Shown piece by piece: positions 44,386 to 53,899 of a stretch of DNA of 64,000 bases; position 1 is the first letter of the stretch; each line of letters opens with the position of its first letter. A model generated the notes under the pieces. The model was not told the origin of the DNA. It ran no database searches and saw only the letters and a program-made list of their open reading frames with translations. The stretch spans positions 124,001 through 188,000 of the forward strand of contig NZ_FOIK01000003.1 in assembly GCF_900111565.1 (NCBI RefSeq). The letters are read 5' to 3'. A program made the translations under genes and the position numbers. This DNA comes from Paenibacillus sp. NFR01. GTDB lineage: Bacteria; Bacillota; Bacilli; Paenibacillales; Paenibacillaceae.

Positions 44386-45687
44386 ATGAGTGCGGCATTG
44401 GATATTAGCTGGTTTGGCGCATTGGCCGGTCTGGCACTGGCAATCATTTTGATTTTATTGAGGCTTGCACCGACGTATGCGCTTATACTCGGCGCGGTGG
44501 TCGGCGGATTTATCGGCGGAGCCGATTTTACCGAAGTGATTCAGATTCTGATTTCGGGTACGCAAAGCGTACAGGGGACCGTCATCCGAATTATCGCTGC
44601 CGGCGTATTCGCCGGGGTGATGATGGAATCGGGGGCGGCGGAGACGATCGCAAAGGTCATTGTGGACAAGCTGGGCGGGACGAAAGCGATGTTGTCTCTG
44701 GCGCTGGCAACCATGATCATTACGGCCGTGGGCGTGTTCATTCCGGTGGCCGTGCTGATCGTAGCGCCGATTGCCTTGGTGGTGGGCAATAAGATGGGCT
44801 ACTCCAAAGTAGCGCTGCTGATCGCCTTGTCGGGCGGTGGCAAAGCCGGCAACATCATTTCGCCGAATCCGAACACCATCGCAGCGGCGGGCGGCTTCAA
44901 GCTGGATGTCAATCAGGTCATGATCGGCGGACTCGTCCCGGCGGTATGCGGTCTGGTGGTCGCGGTGATTCTGGCCTCCGTGATGAAATACAAGGGCACC
45001 AAGGTTACGGACGAAGAAGCCGCTGAACTGGAGAAAAATAATTCCGCGAACCTCCCGGCCCTGTCCCGCGCGCTGGTGGCGCCGGTCATTGCGGTCGTGC
45101 TCCTGATGATCAGTCCGGTCGGCTCGATGCTTGGCGTGGATTTCCTGGCGTCACTCAAGATCGACTCCTTGTTTATTCTGCCTTTCGCGGGCATCGTTGG
45201 CTCCATTGCGCTCGGCAAAACAAACAAAATCCTTGATTTCTGCACGTCGGGTCTGAACCGGATGACCCCGACGATTCTGATTATTATCGGCGCGGGTGCC
45301 ATTGGCGGCCTGATTACGGCGTCGACGCTGCCCGCAGAGGTAGTGTCCCTGGTGGAAGCGTCGGGCTTGTCCGGTACCTTCCTGGCTCCGATTGCCGGTA
45401 TTCTGATGGCCGGCGCAACGGCATCTACATCGACGGGCGTCATCTTGGCCACCGGCTCCTTTGCGGATGCGATAATCAACACCGGCGTGGCTCCGCTGGC
45501 CGCTGCAGTCATGGTTCATACCGGCGCGACCGTTATCGACCATCTGCCGCACGGGACGTATTTCCACGTGACCCGCAACGCCATGGGCATGACGATGAAG
45601 GACCGGATGAAGGTGGGCTTGTTCGAAAGCGTGGTTGGCCTTACGATGTGTATCGTAGCCATCGTTATGTACGGATTTATTTTATAA
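44386..45687 (+). CDS. GntP-family permease (probable glycerate/gluconate transporter)
   Basis: The 433-residue protein has about twelve membrane segments and GntP-type conserved stretches: GKAGNIISPNPNTIAAAGGF, AGATASTSTGVILATGSFAD and HTGATVIDHLPHGTYFHVT. GntP proteins are proton symporters for gluconate and related sugar acids. The next gene, 17 nt downstream, encodes glycerate kinase, and a CdaR-type sugar-diacid regulator follows convergently, so glycerate is the most likely substrate. Confidence 0.92.
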   Translation: MSAALDISWFGALAGLALAIILILLRLAPTYALILGAVVGGFIGGADFTEVIQILISGTQSVQGTVIRIIAAGVFAGVMMESGAAETIAKVIVDKLGGTKAMLSLALATMIITAVGVFIPVAVLIVAPIALVVGNKMGYSKVALLIALSGGGKAGNIISPNPNTIAAAGGFKLDVNQVMIGGLVPAVCGLVVAVILASVMKYKGTKVTDEEAAELEKNNSANLPALSRALVAPVIAVVLLMISPVGSMLGVDFLASLKIDSLFILPFAGIVGSIALGKTNKILDFCTSGLNRMTPTILIIIGAGAIGGLITASTLPAEVVSLVEASGLSGTFLAPIAGILMAGATASTSTGVILATGSFADAIINTGVAPLAAAVMVHTGATVIDHLPHGTYFHVTRNAMGMTMKDRMKVGLFESVVGLTMCIVAIVMYGFIL

Positions 45688-45703
45688 AGAAACGGAGAAT
45701 CTC

Positions 45704-46843
45704 ATGATGGGCAAAGTGTTTGTGTTGGCACCCGATTCATTTAAAGAAAGCATGACCGCGAAGGAAGTATGCGAGGCGATGGAGACGGGGATCCGCAGAG
45801 CGATTCCGGATGCGCAGTGCATACACGTGCCCATGGCCGACGGCGGCGAAGGGACGGTGCAGTCGCTGGTCGACGCTACAGGGGGCATCCTGATCGATAA
45901 AGAAGTAACCGGGCCGCTCGGCACGCCGGTGCAGGCGCGTTACGGTATTCTGGGCGACGGCAAAACGGGCGTCATTGAAATGGCGTCGGCAAGCGGCATT
46001 CACCACGTCAACAAGGACACGAAAAATCCGCTGGTCACGACAACCCTGGGCACGGGCGAGCTGATCCGGGACTGCATCGGGCGGGGCATCTCCGAAATCA
46101 TTCTCGGCGTCGGCGGCAGTGCGACCAATGACGGCGGTGCCGGAATGGCGTCGGCGCTCGGCTACCGCTTCCTGGATAAAGACGGCCTGGAGCTGCCGCC
46201 GGGCGGCGGCTTCCTGGACCGGCTGGAGCGCATCGATACGGCACAGGTGCTGCCGCAGCTGCAGAACGTGAGATTTCTGGTCGCCTCCGACGTGACCAAT
46301 CCGCTGTGCGGGGAGCGCGGAGCATCGGCGGTGTTCGGCCCGCAAAAAGGGGCCACGCCGGAGATGGTGAAGACGCTGGACCGCAACCTGCGGCACTACA
46401 GCACGGTGATCTCGCGCGCACTGGGCATCGACATCGCCGATATTCCCGGGGCGGGAGCGGCGGGCGGCCTGGGCGGCGGCCTGCTGGCGTTCACCAAAGC
46501 CACGATGAAAAAGGGCATCGAGATCGTCATCGAATACACCCGGCTGAAAGAGAAGCTGAAGGCTGCGGACTACTGCTTTACCGGCGAAGGTGGCATCGAC
46601 TTCCAGACGAAGTTCGGCAAAGCGCCGTTCGGCGTAGCTCAGGCGGCCAAAAGCGTCAATCCCGACATAAAGGTCATCGCGCTGGCCGGCTATATCGGCG
46701 TGGATATCGAGACCCTGTATGACGAGGGCTTCAACGCGATCTTCGGCATCGTGCCGGGAGCGGCGGCGCTCGAAACCCTGCTTGCCGAAGGGCAGGCCAA
46801 TGTTACCCGTACGGCGGAGAGCATCGCCCGCCTGCTCCGTTAA
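45704..46843 (+). CDS. glxK: Glycerate kinase (GlxK/GarK family)
   Basis: The ~379-residue protein shows the glycerate kinase type-1 signatures: VLAPDSFKESMTAKEVCEAM at the N-terminus, MADGGEGTVQSLV, GVGGSATNDGGAGMASALGY, GAGAAGGLGGGLLAF and TGEGGIDFQTKFGKAPFGVA. It phosphorylates glycerate to 2-phosphoglycerate, feeding glycolysis. GGAG lies 6 nt before the ATG at 45704 (9 nt before an alternative at 45707). It is the second gene of the cre-controlled operon with the GntP permease. Confidence 0.94.
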   Translation: MMGKVFVLAPDSFKESMTAKEVCEAMETGIRRAIPDAQCIHVPMADGGEGTVQSLVDATGGILIDKEVTGPLGTPVQARYGILGDGKTGVIEMASASGIHHVNKDTKNPLVTTTLGTGELIRDCIGRGISEIILGVGGSATNDGGAGMASALGYRFLDKDGLELPPGGGFLDRLERIDTAQVLPQLQNVRFLVASDVTNPLCGERGASAVFGPQKGATPEMVKTLDRNLRHYSTVISRALGIDIADIPGAGAAGGLGGGLLAFTKATMKKGIEIVIEYTRLKEKLKAADYCFTGEGGIDFQTKFGKAPFGVAQAAKSVNPDIKVIALAGYIGVDIETLYDEGFNAIFGIVPGAAALETLLAEGQANVTRTAESIARLLR

Positions 46844-46849
46844 TCGCAC

Positions 46850-46892
46850 AGAGGATGTCCCAAAGCGCCCGGCGCGGGGGACATCCTCTTTT
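46850..46892 (+). terminator. Glycerate operon terminator
   Basis: AGAGGATGTCCC (46850-46861) and GGGGACATCCTCT (46877-46889) form a long stem followed by TTTT. Confidence 0.85.
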
Positions 46893-46967
46893 GATAAAAA
46901 GTAAACGGGATCCCCGCAAAGTACCTGACTCTGCTTCGAAGCCAATACCCCACTTTGTGGGGTTATT

Positions 46968-48002
46968 TTATACCCGGTGAATCAGCATAAACACAAGCTC
47001 GACGAGCTGCAGAATCTGCCGGGGGTCTTTGCCGGTGAGGCTGTGGATTTTGTTCAGCCGGTAATGCAGCGTGTTGCGGTGGATCATCAGCTGCGCCGCG
47101 GTTTCGTTGGCATTCAGGTTGCAGCTGAGATACGTCTGCAGCGTCCGGGTCAGCTCCTCGTTTTTCTCCAGCAGATGCGCGAGCCTTTCCGTCCGGGGGT
47201 CGGCCCGCAGCTGCTTCGCCAGATCGGCAACAAGCTCGCAGGCGGAGTAATGAATCGCACTCTCCTTGAAATAGACGCCCCGGAGCACGCGCATGGCGGC
47301 TTTGCTCTGGGCATAGCCTTCGGCCACCGTTTCGTTCCATTTGCTGACCGCGAGGCCGGCGCCGGGGTGGCGCTCCAGAACGGTTTGGAGCAGCGCATCC
47401 GTCTGCGCGGGTTTGTCGGCTTCCTGCAGAATGAAGCACAGCGAATGGTTGGACGCGCGGAACGAAGGCACCGACTTGATCGTATCCTCGGCGAATTCCC
47501 CGGGGAACTCGGCCAGCACGACCTGGGAAGGTTTGCTGAGCTCAAGGCCGTAGGTTGCCGCCTGCTCGGCCAGCTCCGAAGTGTAGGCCGTCTCCGGCTG
47601 GATAAGCCCGTTGAAAAATTCCTGCTTCAAATGATTCCGCAGATTTTTTTTCTCCAACGCCATATTCTGCTCGATCAGCAGCGCCACTGCCGTCTTCAGC
47701 AGATTGCCGAATGGTCGCGTATCCTCCACCTCGCCGCTGATGCCGACAACGCCGAGTATAGCGTCGCCCAGCTCGATCGGCAGATTGATGCCTTTTTTCA
47801 CATACTGCCCATCCTCGCGGATTTCCACGACCTCCCGCTGCTTGATCGCTTGCGCCGCCCCGTAATGCAGCGTGCCGATCCGCGCTTTATTGCCGCTGCC
47901 GATAATAATGCCGGTCCGGTCCATAATGTTGATGTTGTAAGGGATATCTTTCATCATCCGGTCTACGATATGCTGGGCTTGCTGACGGGTCAATTCATAC
48001 AT
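46968..48002 (-). CDS. CdaR-family sugar diacid regulator
   Basis: The 344-residue protein has the N-terminal sugar-diacid-recognition domain (AQHIVDRMMKDIPYNINIMD, INLPIELGDAILGVVGISG) and the C-terminal PucR-type helix-turn-helix (LSCNLNANETAAQLMIHRNT, LHYRLNKIHSLTG). CdaR activates glycerate and glucarate/galactarate genes in response to glycerate. It is convergent with the permease/kinase operon and its start has AAGGAG upstream. It is the probable activator, with CcpA providing repression. Confidence 0.92.
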   Translation of the reverse strand: MYELTRQQAQHIVDRMMKDIPYNINIMDRTGIIIGSGNKARIGTLHYGAAQAIKQREVVEIREDGQYVKKGINLPIELGDAILGVVGISGEVEDTRPFGNLLKTAVALLIEQNMALEKKNLRNHLKQEFFNGLIQPETAYTSELAEQAATYGLELSKPSQVVLAEFPGEFAEDTIKSVPSFRASNHSLCFILQEADKPAQTDALLQTVLERHPGAGLAVSKWNETVAEGYAQSKAAMRVLRGVYFKESAIHYSACELVADLAKQLRADPRTERLAHLLEKNEELTRTLQTYLSCNLNANETAAQLMIHRNTLHYRLNKIHSLTGKDPRQILQLVELVFMLIHRV

Positions 48003-48250
48003 TGAAAGGGGCTCCTTAGGCGGTTAGTCAAGTTACTCAAATTGTAAGCTTCCTTGGTTGCGGGGTCAATGAATGGGTGTCGATTTATTTGTGCAAAAGA
48101 ACAAAAATCACTCACAAAATTACTTTTTATTGAAAATGAGGGACCTATTGGCCTGAAAATCCTCTCCGCAACCTGTGGTTGACAATTTGCCAGCCTGAAT
48201 TGGTAGTCATAACCAACGGCCGGCGCTATGATTAGGGGGAGGTGATCGCA

Positions 48251-49045
48251 TTGGAAATATCTGAAAAGCTGCAGCAGCTCCGCAAGCAGAAAGGTCTGTC
48301 GCAGGAAAAACTCGCCGATCTCGTCGGCGTCTCCCGGCAAGCCGTGTCCAAGTGGGAATCGGGGCAGTCCCAACCCGAAACGGATAAGCTGCTTGCGCTC
48401 AGCGAGCTGTTCGGCGTAAGCGTGGACCATTTGCTCAAGAATCAGCCTGAACAACGAGAAGAACCGCGGGAGGCATGGAGCGGCCATGCCCCGCAACCGA
48501 CCTATTATGATTACCGCCGCTACGAATACAAAAGCGAACGAACCCTTTTCGGCCTCCCGCTGATCCATATCAACACCGGAAGGGGCGTTCATGTGGCCAA
48601 GGGAATTGTTGCGATCGGCAATATCGCCGTCGGGGGCCTCGCGATCGGCATTGTCTCCGCTGGCGGAATCTGCCTCGGCGCCTTGTCGCTAGGCCTGCTG
48701 AGTCTTGCAGGCTTGGCCATCGGACTGCTGCTGGCTGCCGGGGGGCTTGCCGTCGGCACGCTTGCCTTTGGCGGCCTGGCACTCGGCATCGTTGCCGTCG
48801 GCGGCTGCGCGCTGGGGTTGTTCTCACTCGGCGGCTTGGCCGTGGCTTCGCATATCGCCATCGGCGGGTATGCCTCGGGGCATATCGCCATCGGCGAATC
48901 GGTGAACGGCGCATACACGCTGGTCACGCCGGACAATCACATCGGCGGCGTTTCGAAGGATGCCGTACGCAGTCTTATTCATCAGGAGTATCCGCATCTA
49001 TGGAGTCCGCTGAAACGCGCGATTCTGGCGATCTTTAATGGATAA
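48251..49045 (+). CDS. XRE-type regulator fused to a hydrophobic pentapeptide-like repeat domain
   Basis: Residues 1-65 form an XRE helix-turn-helix (LRKQKGLSQEKLADLVGVSR, QAVSKWESGQSQPETDKLL). A short linker follows. Residues about 113-220 are a glycine-rich tract with a five-residue period of xAxGx type (VAIGN IAVGG LAIGI VSAGG, and onwards for ~20 units). The C-terminus (DAVRSLIHQEYPHLWSPL) is polar. The tract could be a membrane or beta-solenoid domain. The TTG at 48251 lies 8 nt after GGAGG in a long ribosome binding site; the GTG at 48242 overlaps it. The regulated genes are unknown. Confidence 0.8.
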   Translation: MEISEKLQQLRKQKGLSQEKLADLVGVSRQAVSKWESGQSQPETDKLLALSELFGVSVDHLLKNQPEQREEPREAWSGHAPQPTYYDYRRYEYKSERTLFGLPLIHINTGRGVHVAKGIVAIGNIAVGGLAIGIVSAGGICLGALSLGLLSLAGLAIGLLLAAGGLAVGTLAFGGLALGIVAVGGCALGLFSLGGLAVASHIAIGGYASGHIAIGESVNGAYTLVTPDNHIGGVSKDAVRSLIHQEYPHLWSPLKRAILAIFNG

Positions 49046-49068
49046 TCCGGGTAAAAGGACTGCAGCGC

Positions 49069-49100
49069 AAAAAAAGCTTCCCACGGGGGAAGCTTTTTGT
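49069..49100. terminator. Bidirectional terminator between XRE and GH5 genes
   Basis: AAAAAGCTTCCC-ACGG-GGGAAGCTTTTT hairpin; near-perfect and flanked by A and T runs, so usable from both sides. Confidence 0.9.
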
Positions 49101-49177
49101 TTTGGCTTAAAATGCAAACCAGTGAAGTTGAAATAAGCCGAAATGAAGCCGTATGCCGGGATTGATGCCGGCTACCC

Positions 49178-50524
49178 TTACTTCTGTGTGTAGCTCCGCA
49201 CCAGCGTCTCCAGCTCGGACCAGTGCTTGCAGTTCTCCCAGCGGAACGAGGCGGGCAGCGCAAACGCCTCTTCCCAAGGCAGGTTATTCAGGCGGGGCTT
49301 AAGGATCTGTTCCACGGCAATGGCCTGCATGATCGTCCGCATCCGGAACTGGAGCGGGTACCGCTCCGCCGCGGAAATCGGCTTGAAGTAGGTCGCGGCC
49401 ATGTAATCGACAAGTGCTTCGCCCTTTTCCTGCTCCTTGTGCTGATTCCACTCCAGCTTGATCTCCCCGGTCAGCTTGCGCCAAGGCGTATCCTCGCCCG
49501 GGTAGACGATGCCCATCGTCGCCGCATCTTTATAGGTCCACAGCGCCCAGGAGACATCGTTTTGCTCGCACAGGTCGAGCATATCCTCGATAATCTCCAT
49601 CTGGTAATCGATGTCTTCCTGGTCGAATACAAGACCGAGCTCGCCGCACCACACCGGCCGTTTGTATTTGTCGCGGATCGCAAGCAATTCCTGAAAAGCT
49701 GCGGCAAAAATCTCCTTGCGCCGCGAACGAGGCATCTCATGCGTGAGCACGGCCGGATCGGCAACGAACGGATAGAAGTGGAACTCGTAGGCAACCTGCG
49801 GATCGTCGACAGGCTCGATCATGGAGAAATCGGTGGTAAAGGCGTTGCCCTCTACGAAGATGATATGTTTGCCGTCCACCTTGCGGATCTCGGTGATAAC
49901 CTTGCGGTAGAAATCATTGAACACCTCGGCGTCTTTGACCAGCGACGGCTCGTTGACGATGTCGTAGGCGGCAATCCACGGCTGATCCTTGTAATAGGCG
50001 GCGATGTGGCCCCAAAGACCGATCACGGTATCGCGCAGCGCCCCGTATTCCCAGAACAGCGGCAGGCCGGAGGCGGTATCGCAGTGCCAATCGGGGTTTT
50101 GCCCGCCTGGAACGGAGTGGAGGTCGAGAATGGCGTAAATTTCGTATTTTTCGCACAGGGAAACGATGTGGTCCAAATAGTTGAAGCCTTCCTTCTTGTA
50201 CGCTCCCGGATGCTGGTCGTCGATGAAATATTTATAGTTGAAGGGCAGCCTCAAATGGTTAACGCCAAGCTTCTTCAGAAAGACAAAGTCGCGCTCGCTC
50301 ATGAACTCCAGCAGGAAGCGGTCGAAAAACTGCTCTGCCCGTGCCTTGCCGTATACTTCGGCAAAAGCCTGTTTGATCATCGTGTCCGTTCCGGGCAGGC
50401 CGATCATGAAATGCTCCAGGTTCATCCACGAACCGAGCCCGAAGCCGCGGAACAATATTTTTTCGCCGCCTACGGTGAAATCCTCTCCTGAAATCTGCAC
50501 AAAAGGCCGGTTGGCAATAGTCAT
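49178..50524 (-). CDS. Glycoside hydrolase family 5 enzyme
   Basis: The 448-residue enzyme shows the GH5 pattern: FRGFGLGSWMNLEHF, GVNHLRLPFNY, ILDLHSVPGGQN (catalytic His region), AAYDIVNEPS with acid/base E192, and RPVWCGELG with nucleophile E295. It lacks a signal peptide, so it is intracellular and acts on imported oligosaccharides. The ATG at 50524 follows GAGGTG by 6 nt; the GTG at 50533 is part of that site. It is the last gene of an operon with a sugar ABC transporter. Beta-glucosidase/endoglucanase-type action on beta-glucan fragments is likely. Confidence 0.9.
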   Translation of the reverse strand: MTIANRPFVQISGEDFTVGGEKILFRGFGLGSWMNLEHFMIGLPGTDTMIKQAFAEVYGKARAEQFFDRFLLEFMSERDFVFLKKLGVNHLRLPFNYKYFIDDQHPGAYKKEGFNYLDHIVSLCEKYEIYAILDLHSVPGGQNPDWHCDTASGLPLFWEYGALRDTVIGLWGHIAAYYKDQPWIAAYDIVNEPSLVKDAEVFNDFYRKVITEIRKVDGKHIIFVEGNAFTTDFSMIEPVDDPQVAYEFHFYPFVADPAVLTHEMPRSRRKEIFAAAFQELLAIRDKYKRPVWCGELGLVFDQEDIDYQMEIIEDMLDLCEQNDVSWALWTYKDAATMGIVYPGEDTPWRKLTGEIKLEWNQHKEQEKGEALVDYMAATYFKPISAAERYPLQFRMRTIMQAIAVEQILKPRLNNLPWEEAFALPASFRWENCKHWSELETLVRSYTQK

Positions 50525-50545
50525 ATTCAGCACCTCGATTAATAA

Positions 50546-51397
50546 TTAATTTTTCATGCCGGTCGTGGCCACGCTTTGAATGAAAAACCGTTCGCCGATC
50601 AGGAACACGATCACCATCGGAACGGTGGCAAGCACGGTGCCGGCCATCAGCAGGCCGTAATCCATCGTGTGTTCGGTCTGGAAAGCCTTCAGTCCCAGCT
50701 GCAGCGTCTTCAGCGCATCGTCATTCAGGTAAATGAGCGGCGCCAGGTAGTCGTTCCACATATAGGTAAAGGTGAAAATCGCCAGCGTGGACAAGCCGGG
50801 AGCGGCCAGCGGCAGCATAATCCGCCAGAAGATCCGCCATTCGTTGTAGCCATCCACCCGTGCCGCTTCGTTAAGCTCGTCGGGCAGGCTCTTGAAGAAC
50901 TGCCGCATCAGGAAAATGCCGAAGCCGCTGAACAGCTGGATCAGAATATAACCCGTATGCGTGTTGTACAGCCCCAGCTTGCTGACGACGGAGAACTGCG
51001 GCACCATGATCGAATGCCACGGCATCATTAGGTTGGCCATAAATAGCACGAACACGGCGGATTTGAACGGCACCTTCAGCTTGGCAAAGGCGTAAGCCGA
51101 CATTGCGGACAGCAATACTTGTAGTGCCGTAATCACGGCGGATAATTTTAGCGTATTCAGCAGGTAGCGGGCGAACGGAATCGCCGTCCATACCTCTTTG
51201 TAATTGTCCAGATACAGGCTGGAGGGAATCCAGTCGCCCGGATGTTTGAACAGATCGACGTCTGTCCGCAGCGAAGCCGAGATCATCCACAGAAACGGGA
51301 ACAGCGTCGCGACTGACAGCACCACCAGGATGGCCGGCAGCAGCAGGCCGCGAAGCCGCCCGGTTATGGATGGATATTGGGTTTGGGTTTCCGGCAT
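50546..51397 (-). CDS. Sugar ABC transporter permease (MalG type)
   Basis: The 283-residue protein has six membrane helices and the MalG-type EAA loop near residue 185 (LPDELNEAARVDGYNEWRIF, WRIMLPLAAPGLSTLAIF). FPFLWMISASLRTDVDLFKH at the N-terminus is typical of this permease class. It pairs with the second permease 17 nt upstream. The ATPase is not encoded here; such CUT1 systems usually share a common MsmX-type ATPase. Confidence 0.93.
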   Translation of the reverse strand: MPETQTQYPSITGRLRGLLLPAILVVLSVATLFPFLWMISASLRTDVDLFKHPGDWIPSSLYLDNYKEVWTAIPFARYLLNTLKLSAVITALQVLLSAMSAYAFAKLKVPFKSAVFVLFMANLMMPWHSIMVPQFSVVSKLGLYNTHTGYILIQLFSGFGIFLMRQFFKSLPDELNEAARVDGYNEWRIFWRIMLPLAAPGLSTLAIFTFTYMWNDYLAPLIYLNDDALKTLQLGLKAFQTEHTMDYGLLMAGTVLATVPMVIVFLIGERFFIQSVATTGMKN

Positions 51398-51413
51398 CCA
51401 TGCTCTCTCCCTT

Positions 51414-52316
51414 CTAGTAGGTGACCCATTTTTTCTCCAGCTTGAATTGAATCAGCGAGATAATCATGATGATGAAAAACAGAACGGCTGACATCGCCGC
51501 AGCGTAGCCCATCTGATAGTTGATGAAGGCTTCCTGATAGATGCGGAATACGAGCACGTTGGTCGAGCGCCCCGGCCCGCCGTCGGTCATGACGGAAACG
51601 AGGTCGAACACCTGGAACGAGTTAATGATCGTCAGGATCAGCACCATGAACAGCGTCGGGGACAGACTGGGTAGCGTAATGTAAAAGAATTGCTGGAGTT
51701 TACCTGCGCCGTCTAGCCGCGCCGATTCGTACAGATGCTCGGGAATGCCCTGGATGCCGGCGAGCAGGATGATCATATAGTAGCCGAAGCTTTTCCAGAC
51801 GGCGACCAGCACGATGGCGACCAGCGCCCATTTCGAGGACATCAGCCATTCCGGGGGATGGGCGATGCCGACCGCTTTGAGGATCTGGTTAATCGGACCG
51901 GAGAGCGGATTGAACAACAGTCCCCAAACAATCGCAATCGACACCATGGACGTAATCTGCGGAAAATAAAAGGCCATGCGCAAATACTTGCGCAGATGCA
52001 GCACGCTGTTCAGCGCCACCGCTGATAAGAGGGCAAGCAGCATCGTCAGCGGGACGAACAGCAGCGTGTAGATAGAGTTATTTTTCAGCGAGACCCGGAA
52101 ATAATCGTCCCGAAACAGCTGGGCATAGTTATCGAAGCCGATGAAATGGGCCTTCATATTAAAGCCGCCGTAATCGGTGAAGCTCATGACCAGGCCGTAG
52201 ACGAGCGGAATCATGATAAACACGGCGAACAAGGCGAAGGCGGGTAGAATGAATAACGTTCCCGGCACGTACGACTTGTATTGTTGCAGACGTTTGGCCG
52301 TCATGCGAAAGTCCAC
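51414..52316 (-). CDS. Sugar ABC transporter permease (MalF type)
   Basis: The 300-residue protein has six membrane helices and the EAA-type loop LYESARLDGAGKLQQFFYIT near residue 197. YVPGTLFILPAFALFAVFIM near the start is typical of MalF-like permeases. It lies between the binding-protein gene and the MalG-like permease gene in one operon. The substrate is probably a beta-glucan or other plant oligosaccharide, inferred from the GH5 enzyme. Confidence 0.93.
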   Translation of the reverse strand: MDFRMTAKRLQQYKSYVPGTLFILPAFALFAVFIMIPLVYGLVMSFTDYGGFNMKAHFIGFDNYAQLFRDDYFRVSLKNNSIYTLLFVPLTMLLALLSAVALNSVLHLRKYLRMAFYFPQITSMVSIAIVWGLLFNPLSGPINQILKAVGIAHPPEWLMSSKWALVAIVLVAVWKSFGYYMIILLAGIQGIPEHLYESARLDGAGKLQQFFYITLPSLSPTLFMVLILTIINSFQVFDLVSVMTDGGPGRSTNVLVFRIYQEAFINYQMGYAAAMSAVLFFIIMIISLIQFKLEKKWVTY

Positions 52317-52411
52317 CTCCTGTAAGTTGATCGCTCCCTGAAAACGCAGGTTCGGCTTCCGTCCGGGGTCGAAGCGGAAGCCGAGCGCGCGCCGCAGCTA
52401 AGGTAAAAGGG

Positions 52412-53686
52412 TTACCGCTGTTTCAGGAAGTTTTGGATGGCGGTCTGCGAATCCTCTTCCTGGAAGAGGAACAAATCGCGCTGTTCGTTAAACACCCGGC
52501 CGATCCGTTCGATATCGGCGACCGGCTGGTTCTCGACGACGGTGTTCGCTTCAAAGAAATAACTGCTGCCTTTGATGCCGGTGGCGTTCAAATACGATTC
52601 CTTCGTCTTGTCGCTGGCGTAGGCCGGCAGCACGCTGGATTCGGCGATCATCGATTCGCCCGCTTCGCCGGAGACGAACTTCACGAATTCGAGCGCCGCG
52701 TCCTGATGTTTGCTTTGCGGATTGATGCCGATAAAGGTGCTCACCCCGCCGACGGTGATCGGATCGTCAACGCCCGCGGGCAGCGGGAGCGGCGCCATAT
52801 CGAAGGCGATATCGGTTTTTCCGGCGGCAATATCTGCCTTCAGCATGTTGATGGTCCATTCGCCGTTGATCATCATCGCCACGTTGCCGCTTTCAAACTG
52901 CTTGATCCAGTCGACGCTCTCCGCCTTCATCTGCTTGTAGCTCATATGCGAGGCGTCCTTATAATAGAGTCGGTCCAGATAATCGAGCCACCCGGCCACC
53001 GGGTCGAGATTGTCGTCGAGAATGGTCGCTCCCTGCTGGAGCGCGCCCAGCGGCGCTGTGATCCAGTCGGCGTAATAGCCGCCCCATTGTTTGTTCGCGC
53101 CCTCGCCTTTGGTCAGGCTTTTGGCCAGCTCGGCGTATTCGTCCCAGGTCATCTGCGACGGAACATCAACGCCGGCCTGGCTAAAGATGGCTTTGTTGTA
53201 GAATAATGCGTACTGGGAGGTCCGGTACGGCAGGGCGTAATATTTGCCGCTGGTCAGCACGTCCGTGATGTCCTGGAAGCTCGGACCGTAGGAGCCGACA
53301 TCGAGATTCAGCTCTTTAACCTTGCCAGTCAGGTCGACCAGCTGGTTCTTGGAAGAATATAGCCCGAGACTGCTCGTGCCGTTGATGCTGTAGACGTCCA
53401 TCTCGGACCCGCCGGACAGGTTGTTCATGATTTTGGTGTTGTATTCGTCGGCGTTGTTGCTGATGGTATTCAGCTTCACTTCAATATTCGGATGCTGCGT
53501 GTTGAAGGCTTCGACGACCTTTTTCATATAGTCTTCTTCATCGGTCCAGGTGTAGTATTGAAGGACAACCTTTTCCTCGCCGCCGGCATCCCCGGCATTC
53601 TCCTTATCGTTTGAGCCGCAGCCCGCCAAGGTTGCCAGCAGCGCCGCGCCCAGCATAACGGCTGCGCCGGATTTCTGTATCTTCAT
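52412..53686 (-). CDS. Sugar ABC transporter substrate-binding lipoprotein
   Basis: The 424-residue protein begins with a lipoprotein signal (LGAALLATLAGCGSN, lipobox Cys23). The mature part is a family-1 solute-binding protein: LQYYTWTDEEDYMKKVVEAF, NTQHPNIEVKLNTI, and GGVSTFIGINPQSKHQDAAL. It is the first gene of the transporter operon, divergent from a two-component system that probably controls it. A cre-like site lies upstream. Confidence 0.94.
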   Translation of the reverse strand: MKIQKSGAAVMLGAALLATLAGCGSNDKENAGDAGGEEKVVLQYYTWTDEEDYMKKVVEAFNTQHPNIEVKLNTISNNADEYNTKIMNNLSGGSEMDVYSINGTSSLGLYSSKNQLVDLTGKVKELNLDVGSYGPSFQDITDVLTSGKYYALPYRTSQYALFYNKAIFSQAGVDVPSQMTWDEYAELAKSLTKGEGANKQWGGYYADWITAPLGALQQGATILDDNLDPVAGWLDYLDRLYYKDASHMSYKQMKAESVDWIKQFESGNVAMMINGEWTINMLKADIAAGKTDIAFDMAPLPLPAGVDDPITVGGVSTFIGINPQSKHQDAALEFVKFVSGEAGESMIAESSVLPAYASDKTKESYLNATGIKGSSYFFEANTVVENQPVADIERIGRVFNEQRDLFLFQEEDSQTAIQNFLKQR

Positions 53687-53720
53687 ATAACCCCTCCTAG
53701 GGAACTTGTTGTAGTTTTAG

Positions 53721-53734
53721 TGTAAACGCCTTCA
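53721..53734 (+). promoter_or_regulatory. cre-like site between the ABC operon and the two-component genes
   Basis: TGTAAACGCCTTCA matches the cre pattern except for C at the W position (one mismatch). It lies 35 bp upstream of the binding-protein start, within the 213-bp divergent region. Confidence 0.55.
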
Positions 53735-53899
53735 GCGATAGGGGTAAGGTTGAACTTTTATCCCCGCGATGGGACGGTTTTCCCCTCGAATAGACCTGAT
53801 TTCTCGGCCGGGGCCGGTTCGGGTGGAGAAAACTTCAACCTTTACAAACGCCCGGATTTGAAATGTAGTGGAGAGAAAGGGAGGGGAAGGGGAGCGTTT

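Noticed and set aside
48170..48250. SigA promoter for the XRE gene from TTGACA at 48180
   Set aside because: No -10 with a spacing of 16-18 bp; TAGTCA/CATAAC lie too far downstream.
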